The notes beneath the pieces were generated by a model, which saw only the letters and a program-made list of their open reading frames with translations, searched no databases and was not told where the DNA came from. The position numbers and the translations under genes are program-made. A DNA stretch of 20,809 nucleotides from CAZDOD01 sp964506935 (lineage in GTDB: Bacteria > Desulfobacterota > Zymogenia > Zymogenales > Zymogenaceae), in the NCBI GenBank assembly GCA_964506935.1, contig CAZDOD010000033.1, forward strand, positions 1 to 20,809. The letters are read 5' to 3'. Shown here piece by piece: positions 14,383-20,809 of the stretch (the first letter of the stretch is position 1; each line of letters begins with the position of its first letter).

Positions 14383-16881
14383 TTATTTTTGGATCTTCGT
14401 TACATTTCTCTTCCATAGCCTTTTCAGCCTGAGGGAGTTTGTAACGACGGAGACCGAACTCATGGCCATCGCCGCCGCCGCAAATATTGGATTTAGGAGG
14501 ATCCCGAAAAACGGATAGAGGATACCCGCGGCGATCGGGATGCTGGCGCCGTTGTAGAAAAAAGCCCAAAACAGATTCTGTTTTATCACCTTCATAGTGA
14601 GGGAAGAAAGCTCAATCGCATCGGGGACGGATTTGAGATCATCCCGAATCAGCGTTATATCGCCGGCCTCTATGGCGGCGTCCGTGCCGGTTCCGATTGC
14701 AATCCCGATGTCCGCCTCGGCAAGGGCCGGGGCGTCGTTTATTCCGTCCCCCACCATTGCGACAACCCGCCCCTCACCTTTGAGTCTTTTTATCTCAGCG
14801 GCCTTGTCTTGGGGGGAGACGCCGGATAGGATCCTCTCGATTCCTACTTTTGAACCCACGGCGGTTGCGGTCTTTTCATTATCGCCCGAAATCATAATAA
14901 CGTCAAGCCCCATTTTTTTGAGGGACGATACCGTCTCACGGGCGCCGACCTTGGGTTCGTCACGCAGCGCTATAAGGCCCAGAATATGATCGTCTTCGGA
15001 TACGAATACGACGCTCTTTCCATCACCTGCGAGCGCTTCGGCCCTTTCTTGAAATTCTGACCCCAAAGGAGTATTTTCCTGAGCGAGTTTTATGCTTCCG
15101 ATTAGGATTTTCCTATCGTCGATCGATCCCATTGCACCCAAACCTGACAGCGCCGAAAAATTATCGACAGGTTGATGTTTGATCCCCGCCTCCTTACCCT
15201 CTTCGACGATTGCCTTTGCCAGCGGGTGCTCGCTCAGTACCTCGATGGAGGCGGCAACCTTAAGTAGATAATCGCGGTCGATACCTTTTGCGGGCACAAC
15301 ATCGGTGACTTTCGGCTCTCCCTTTGTGAGGGTCCCGGTCTTGTCGAAGATGACGGTATCGAGTTTATATGACCGCTCTAAACTCTCCCCACCTTTTATC
15401 AGGATCCCGCTTCCCGCCCCTAGGCCCGTCCCCACCATTATTGCCGTTGGGGTGGCGAGCCCCATCGCACAGGGGCACGAGATGATCAGTACCGAGACGA
15501 AATTTAGTATCGCCCGGTTGAAGCTCGGCTCAGGGACGATAAAATACCAGATAATAAATGTCAATATCGCAATAGAGATTACAACGGGGACGAATATCGA
15601 CGCAACCTTGTCCGCAAGCCTCTGAATAGGCGCCTTTGAGCCTTGGGCCTCTTCGACGAGACGGATTATCACAGAAAGGGCGGTCTCGGCCCCGACCTCG
15701 GTCGCCTCAAATGTAAAGCTACCGCTTTTATTTATCGTCGCCCCGTATACCTTGCTACCATTGACCTTTTCTACAGGAATGCTCTCTCCGGTGAGCATCG
15801 ACTCGTCAACGTAAGACGTGCCTGAGACCAAAATACCGTCGGTCGGGATCTTTTCGCCGGGCCTGACAAGGATGATGTCTCCCGGGACCAACTCCCCGAC
15901 AGGGACATCCAGCTCACCCTCATTCTTTATCACATGAGCGGTCTTGGGCTTTAGACCAATCAGTTTTTTTATGGCCGAAGATGCCTTACCCTTGGTCCTC
16001 GCCTCGAGAAACCTCCCGAGGAGGATGATCGTCACGATCATCGCTGCGCCATCGAAGTAAATATGGGGGCTGATAGCGGCCTCTTTAAAGAAATCGGGGA
16101 AGAAGACCGCCGCCGCGGAATATATATATGCCGACAGCGCACCCAATGCAACGAGGCTGTTCATATCGGCCGACATAGAGCGAAGTGCCTTTAACGCCCC
16201 ATATATAAAGCCGCTCCCGACCCAGAAGACTACCGGTGTAGTTAAGATCAGAAGTGATATATTGAGGAGATCTATTGGGATTAGTTTCACGAAGGGAAAG
16301 AGCTTCGGCATCGAACCGATAAAGATTATAAGACTTAAAATTGCACCCGTAATTAACTTTCTGGCAATTTTTCTCGTCTCCCCTTTCTTCTCTACATCTA
16401 ATTCATCATATGTCCTTTCGGTCGAAAGCCCCTTATATTCATAGCCGGCACGGGAGATCGCATTTTTCATATCTTCAATGTTTATCTTCGAGGGATCGTA
16501 GATTACGGACGCCGAAGATGCCGCGAGGTTCACAGACGCCCCTGAGACGCCGCCGAGCGAGCTCAGCGCCTTTTCCAACCTCTGGACACACACCGCGCAC
16601 GTCATCCCGCCTATTGAGATGACGACCTTTTTCTCTCCACCACTTATCGTGGTATCTGATCTCGCCGCTTTATATCCAAGATTTTGAACTCTCTTTATCA
16701 TCTCGTCGGGATTTACTTTTTTAGGGTTGTAGTCTATTATGGCTTTTTCCGATGCCAGGTTCACGGCGACGTTTTCGACTCCATCGAGCTTTTCAAGCCC
16801 CTTTTCTATCCGTACAACGCAGCTCGCACAATCCATTCCATTGATCTTGATGGAAACCTTATCTTTTGTATTTTTTTCCAT
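14383..16881 (-). CDS. copA: Copper-exporting P1B-type ATPase
   Basis: An 832-residue Cu(I)-ATPase of the inner membrane. Two N-terminal heavy-metal domains carry GMDCASC (Cys18, Cys21) and GMTCAVC (Cys95, Cys98). The core has TGES (364-367), the metal channel motif CPC (469-471), the phosphorylated Asp513 in DKTGTLT, the P1B-specific HP (552-553), and GDGINDAP (711-718). The last two membrane helices hold Tyr776-Asn777 and Met805/Ser809, the residues that define the Cu(I) (P1B-1) class. The length is normal. GGGGGAG lies six bases before the ATG. It is the first gene of the operon with sufC, sufB, ISF-arsC and DUF169. No CsoR or CopY-like regulator or CopZ chaperone gene is next to it. Confidence 0.95.
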   Translation of the reverse strand: MEKNTKDKVSIKINGMDCASCVVRIEKGLEKLDGVENVAVNLASEKAIIDYNPKKVNPDEMIKRVQNLGYKAARSDTTISGGEKKVVISIGGMTCAVCVQRLEKALSSLGGVSGASVNLAASSASVIYDPSKINIEDMKNAISRAGYEYKGLSTERTYDELDVEKKGETRKIARKLITGAILSLIIFIGSMPKLFPFVKLIPIDLLNISLLILTTPVVFWVGSGFIYGALKALRSMSADMNSLVALGALSAYIYSAAAVFFPDFFKEAAISPHIYFDGAAMIVTIILLGRFLEARTKGKASSAIKKLIGLKPKTAHVIKNEGELDVPVGELVPGDIILVRPGEKIPTDGILVSGTSYVDESMLTGESIPVEKVNGSKVYGATINKSGSFTFEATEVGAETALSVIIRLVEEAQGSKAPIQRLADKVASIFVPVVISIAILTFIIWYFIVPEPSFNRAILNFVSVLIISCPCAMGLATPTAIMVGTGLGAGSGILIKGGESLERSYKLDTVIFDKTGTLTKGEPKVTDVVPAKGIDRDYLLKVAASIEVLSEHPLAKAIVEEGKEAGIKHQPVDNFSALSGLGAMGSIDDRKILIGSIKLAQENTPLGSEFQERAEALAGDGKSVVFVSEDDHILGLIALRDEPKVGARETVSSLKKMGLDVIMISGDNEKTATAVGSKVGIERILSGVSPQDKAAEIKRLKGEGRVVAMVGDGINDAPALAEADIGIAIGTGTDAAIEAGDITLIRDDLKSVPDAIELSSLTMKVIKQNLFWAFFYNGASIPIAAGILYPFFGILLNPIFAAAAMAMSSVSVVTNSLRLKRLWKRNVTKIQK

Positions 16882-16974
16882 TTTATCTCCCCCATTATGA
16901 AGGACTGATAAATTTCGTAATTTTCTCTTTTTTAGAATCCTAATACTTAATCAATATACTCAACCATTATCTAT

Positions 16975-17003
16975 AATATATACCTTCTATTTGATAAATT
17001 CAA
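16975..17003 (-). promoter_or_regulatory. Candidate promoter of the copA operon
   Basis: Leftward, TTGAAT (17003-16998), a 17-base spacer, then TATATT (16980-16975), five of six matches at -10. The leader to the copA ATG at 16881 is about 90 bases. The surrounding gene-free stretch 16882-17318 is AT-rich and otherwise holds only the terminator at 17236-17273; I found no clear CueR, CopY or CsoR-type palindrome in it. Confidence 0.4.
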
Positions 17004-17235
17004 GACGTAACAAAAAGTTTTTTACATAATTTTTTCATCAAAGAAAGGTAATTGGAATCTTTCAATAAGTTGGGTGTAAGGCTAACTGTGTGTGGTTTGA
17101 GGATGGATTTTTTAACGATAGATCAGACACGTCAGGCTTAATTTAGACGGTTTTTATTGTAATAATAGATGCAAACCACAGAAATCTATTTAATAGGAAG
17201 ATCACATTATGACGTGAAGCCTTTTTGATTAAAGA

Positions 17236-17273
17236 AAAAACTCCCCAATGGTTATAAACATTGGGGAGTTTTT
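17236..17273 (-). terminator. Intrinsic terminator after the large surface protein gene
   Basis: A perfect 15-base stem (17236-17250 with 17259-17273), core CTCCCCAATG/CATTGGGGAG, and an eight-base loop. On the - strand it runs into TTTTTTCTTT. It lies 45 bases past the stop of the leftward gene ending at 17319. The A/T ends also allow rightward function, but no rightward gene ends here. Confidence 0.85.
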
Positions 17274-17318
17274 GTAATCTACTCAATCCCTGAAAGACCC
17301 CTTCCTTCTCCTCTATTT

Positions 17319-20300
17319 CTATGGAGGAGGAAGCGGACAGACTATGAAGTTATCGTACCTTGCCCTTCTATTGGTATCCCAGGCTGTGTTCCATCTCAGG
17401 CCCGGATTTCCGGTGGCGAAGGGATACCAGGTATCGGTCCACGAAACCGTACCCAAACTCGCGCCGCCGCTGTCGAAGACCTCACCATAGATCGAGGCAT
17501 CCTCGCATTTTACATACAGGGTGTATTTCTGGTTCCTTTGAAATAGGTCGGCGGTATCGAACTCAACCCCATCTCTCCTGGTCCAGCCACCATTGTATTC
17601 GGCAAGCCTGATTTCGTAGCCCCCGTCGTCGTAATATGGCGGCTCCTCGTTCCTGATCGTAACCGCGTAGTATCTTTCAGATGCATAGTAACGAACGACG
17701 ACTCCTGCATGGCATCCACCTTGTGACCAGTTGTCAACTAAAGCGTCGCTATCATCCATCCATATGTCCACCCACACCTCATAGTTGTCATACCCGTTGT
17801 AGCTGGTGTCCGTGCTGGTCTTCCAGTATGTTTCATGTGCCGGGTCGTCCAGAATAATTACCCTGGTACCACTGTCGGACGATCTCATGACCTGGCTTCC
17901 CGTGACCGCATATGCCTCTATTGACCACTCGCCGCCCCCTTCTACCTGGTTCCAGCCGTAGGGAACAGAACCAATTGTATGCGGTGGGGTTTCAAAATCA
18001 TCAGTAAAGCAGGGTAAAGTTGGCGGTATCGGGAATAGTGATGCATTACATCCCAGAAAATCTGTTGCTATGAAATAGTTTGGGAAGGGATGTGAAGGTT
18101 TTCTTGTGAAAGAAACCTCGGCATCTGAAGATATGTATGGCGATGTATTGGAAGCAGCGTTACCGTCAAAGTATCCGCAATCCGAGGGATCGACAACCCA
18201 TGTGACCGGGCCGGTTGTCAAGGAGTCGCTTATGATGTTTTTCAACTCGAGTGTTTCATCAACACCTTCGTCAAAAGCCCCGGTTTCGGGTTCGATCTCC
18301 AGGGGTGGACATCCGCAGATCTGGAGGTTGTCGAAAACCGCTATGACATTTTTAACCCCAAAGCCAACTGTCCCCGCGCTGTAGTTCATGTCTGTAGCGG
18401 AGGCACCACCGGAACCGTCAAAGTCAATGGCTATAGAGTAGTCATCGATGTAAACGTAGAATTTCTCATCCTCTATGTTGAATTCCACCTTATGATAGAG
18501 GCCGTCGTCGAAGTGTGTGTTGAAGTCGGGATAGGTTACATCAGCACCTAATTGCATGTAATTGACAGTGACTGGATTTGTAGATCCATCGACACCGTCG
18601 ATTCTAAGCATCTTTAAGAGGGGGTCGCCGCCTGAATCCTCCGTCCATATCATCATATATCCGTGGTCTGCAACGGTGATTTCCGGGCTTCCGGTAATGC
18701 CTGTCATCTCCTCGGTTGTAAAGCCGAGACGGAACATGATTGCTATACCTCTTTCAACTCCGTGGAAGTAATAGTCTGAAAAATCTTCGTCTGAGCCGGA
18801 GAGACCGGATGTGTCCGGGCTCTCGTCGAGGTATCTAAACCTGGCGGAGAAGTCGTAGTCATCCCAGGCCGATTCTGATCCCTCTTCTCCGACATAATCC
18901 GCCTGTGAGGGATCATCGTCGTTTAAGTCTACCCAGCACAGAAGTTCGTTATCTTTGTAGACGGCGGTAGTAGGCAGAGGTAGATTAGCGGGGAGGGATT
19001 GATTCATCGGCTCTGTGAAATCCCTCAGAGGGATTGAGGACGACATGAGGAGCTTGTCGCAGTTCTGGATTATGAAGCTTCGGTGGACACCTTCTATTGG
19101 ATCATAGGTTGAGTTGGAGGTTACCGCACGCCCTGAAAAACCGTTCCAGTTCCTCATCGGGAAGAAGGTATCTTGAAGGATATCATTAGTCCCGCTAGAA
19201 TCTTCATCATATATGCCGTCGAGATCCTCATCGAACCATTTCTCACTGAACGCCTCGATGAATCTGATGTTTGTATCACAGCGATCCACAATTGTCTGTA
19301 CGTATGGGCCGTCAAAAAGCTTGTGTTCCAATCCTCCGGCGTCCAAGTAGCGGACATTGAAGTGGCCGCCGTTTGTCATGTGAAGGACATCATCGTTGTC
19401 GGTAGAGGAGAAATTGGTGGGGAGGCCCTCTGTCCTGATCCTGCCACGGAAGACACCCGAATCATTCTCAGTCTCATCGATGTAAAAACTTTCCTCATCC
19501 GCAAACAAAGAACCTATCCACTCATAGGCCTTGACAAGTACCTCATCGGGTAGTGAGGTAACATCACTGCAGCAATCCCTAACCTCAATGTAGACATTGT
19601 CACCGTTCCACACGGGATTTGAGGGGGTGAGTCTATCTGTATAGCAATAATCCCGATAGGCGAACAGAATATTCTCCTTAACTACCTCAAGCGTTAGATA
19701 CTCTGTAGCCGAATATTCGGGATCTGTCCCGTAAGTGGAATAGGCGCTTATATCAATATCGGTCAGAGAACAGTCACTCATAAGCTTGATCGGAACGACA
19801 GCAATCCCTTCGCTATCTGTGATTACGGTTACACTTGTGCTGTCATAATTACCGCTTACGCTGTTGTAGAACCTGGCGTCCCCATTTTCAATTTGGAAAT
19901 CTACGGGATTGAATGTGACATCTTCGCACTCAATTGACGGTGGGAGGTTTAGTATTACTTTCGCCACGACATCGATATTGTCATAGTTGCAACCGTCTTG
20001 GAAGAAGCCGTCGGTGTATTCCCCCTTTCCCCATCCTTCGGGATTTGATAGGGATCCCGTGTGCGGTTCTTTGGCGGATAGATTTACATTGAGGCCTATA
20101 GGACACTGGGAGAGGCTCGCTTCTATCTGACCCTGAATGGAGGGATTGTCAGCTATAGATAATTTTATCAATTCTACTATGTCGCTGTTTGCGCATCCGA
20201 AAACGAGATACCTTGCCTTAAACAGTAGATCTAGACCGACCCACTCCATAAAATCAGGGGGGGATGCGGGGGAGTGTTCTTCAGGAAGGGGATTTTCCGA

Positions 20301-20809
20301 AAGGTCCTCAAGTCTACCGAACACGGCACCATCGATTATTGCCTTGACATCGTATTCTAAAATCCCCTCGGTGTAATATGATTCGTAACCGCCGCAATCA
20401 TACCCGAGGGCCGTTATGTAAGTATCGGTACCTCTGCAGCCCGAATCGGAAAAGCTGCTCGGATTGAAAGAGAGGGTGGATGGAAGCCCGGGCGTTAGGA
20501 CAATCGAACTGTCCAGCCAATCAGAAGGCTTAAAGGACATCCCCCATCCGTCGGGCTCCGCCTCGTCAAGTACCTTATCCTGAAATTCCGTTGCTATTCC
20601 AATTATGCCTAGAGTTCTCAAATAGGTGGTCTCGGGAGGGGTATCGACCAGAGGAGGTTCATAGTGAATGATATACTTACCCCTGTCCGCGGAAAGGTTT
20701 GAGTAGTCGGCGGCTTCGTTTTGGTATCTCCTTATCATTTCATCCGTATCCCCATCTCCGTCATCATCATTGACGTCGGGGACAAGCACAAAGAAACTTC
20801 CGGGATCTA
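17319..20809 (-). CDS. Very large acidic surface-type protein with LamG-like domains, 5' truncated
   Basis: The frame stays open to the window edge (DPGSFFVLVPDVND at the edge), so the N-terminus is missing; at least 1,160 residues are visible. Counting from the GTG at 20789, residues 5-17 are DVNDDDGDGDTDE, a calcium-loop-like acidic stretch, and 519-535 is a second one (FDEDLDGIYDEDSSGTN). Residues 370-450 resemble a repeat of large surface proteins ending in ETENDSGVFRGRI. Two jelly-roll, LamG-like regions follow (about 610-826 and 928-1151), each ending in a DN-hydrophobic-C pattern (DNLQIC, DNFIVC), with an Ig-like spacer between. The protein ends CPLPPP, with no LPXTG or PEP-CTERM sorting signal. 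It is Asp/Tyr/Ser-rich with many cysteines, so probably exported and disulfide-bonded. Likely an adhesin or pilus-associated protein; the specific role is unknown. Confidence 0.72.
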   Translation of the reverse strand, partial: DPGSFFVLVPDVNDDDGDGDTDEMIRRYQNEAADYSNLSADRGKYIIHYEPPLVDTPPETTYLRTLGIIGIATEFQDKVLDEAEPDGWGMSFKPSDWLDSSIVLTPGLPSTLSFNPSSFSDSGCRGTDTYITALGYDCGGYESYYTEGILEYDVKAIIDGAVFGRLEDLSENPLPEEHSPASPPDFMEWVGLDLLFKARYLVFGCANSDIVELIKLSIADNPSIQGQIEASLSQCPIGLNVNLSAKEPHTGSLSNPEGWGKGEYTDGFFQDGCNYDNIDVVAKVILNLPPSIECEDVTFNPVDFQIENGDARFYNSVSGNYDSTSVTVITDSEGIAVVPIKLMSDCSLTDIDISAYSTYGTDPEYSATEYLTLEVVKENILFAYRDYCYTDRLTPSNPVWNGDNVYIEVRDCCSDVTSLPDEVLVKAYEWIGSLFADEESFYIDETENDSGVFRGRIRTEGLPTNFSSTDNDDVLHMTNGGHFNVRYLDAGGLEHKLFDGPYVQTIVDRCDTNIRFIEAFSEKWFDEDLDGIYDEDSSGTNDILQDTFFPMRNWNGFSGRAVTSNSTYDPIEGVHRSFIIQNCDKLLMSSSIPLRDFTEPMNQSLPANLPLPTTAVYKDNELLCWVDLNDDDPSQADYVGEEGSESAWDDYDFSARFRYLDESPDTSGLSGSDEDFSDYYFHGVERGIAIMFRLGFTTEEMTGITGSPEITVADHGYMMIWTEDSGGDPLLKMLRIDGVDGSTNPVTVNYMQLGADVTYPDFNTHFDDGLYHKVEFNIEDEKFYVYIDDYSIAIDFDGSGGASATDMNYSAGTVGFGVKNVIAVFDNLQICGCPPLEIEPETGAFDEGVDETLELKNIISDSLTTGPVTWVVDPSDCGYFDGNAASNTSPYISSDAEVSFTRKPSHPFPNYFIATDFLGCNASLFPIPPTLPCFTDDFETPPHTIGSVPYGWNQVEGGGEWSIEAYAVTGSQVMRSSDSGTRVIILDDPAHETYWKTSTDTSYNGYDNYEVWVDIWMDDSDALVDNWSQGGCHAGVVVRYYASERYYAVTIRNEEPPYYDDGGYEIRLAEYNGGWTRRDGVEFDTADLFQRNQKYTLYVKCEDASIYGEVFDSGGASLGTVSWTDTWYPFATGNPGLRWNTAWDTNRRARYDNFIVCPLPPP

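Overview
The window reads as a chromosomal segment of a strictly anaerobic bacterium. A Desulfobacterota-like or similar syntrophic/sulfate-reducing lineage is my best guess, as an inference from gene content: a ferredoxin-type 2-oxoacid oxidoreductase, an acetyl-CoA hydrolase/transferase fused to GNAT, DUF169, an AbrB-type regulator next to arsM, and a minimal SufBC pair. Genes use ATG and GTG starts with Shine-Dalgarno sites and short intergenic spaces. I saw no rRNA, tRNA, CRISPR array, transposase or phage gene.

Layout. 1-155: 5' end of an XRE-type regulator gene (-). 256-1718: gamma and beta subunits of a 2-oxoacid:ferredoxin oxidoreductase (-), with no alpha subunit visible. 2045-3438: a tight three-gene arsenic operon (+) encoding an AbrB-type regulator, a cysteine-rich small protein and ArsM. 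It has a near-consensus promoter, an inverted repeat at the expected transcript start and an intrinsic terminator. 3581-4729: a secreted/membrane protein with a beta-solenoid-like N-terminal half (+). 4845-6782: acetyl-CoA hydrolase/transferase-GNAT fusion (-). 7148-10597: nitronate monooxygenase family enzyme, HIT protein, and three genes of unknown role (+). 10702-16881: a five-gene leftward operon, copA - sufC - sufB - (iron-sulfur flavoprotein/ArsC fusion) - DUF169. 17319-20809: a very large, cysteine-containing, acidic surface-type protein (-), truncated by the window edge.

How the parts fit. Two separate loci deal with toxic metals and metalloids. The arsM operon carries paired-cysteine motifs in all three of its proteins, which suggests arsenite sensing, binding and methylation in one transcript. 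The copA operon joins Cu(I) export, a minimal Fe-S cluster assembly pair and an arsenate reductase domain fused to a flavoprotein with a four-cysteine Fe-S motif. Copper and arsenite both damage Fe-S centres, so this operon could act as an export, repair and detoxify unit. No arsenite efflux pump (ArsB, Acr3, ArsP) is present in the window. The main candidates for something new are the ISF-ArsC fusion with its operon context and the CC-motif arsM operon.
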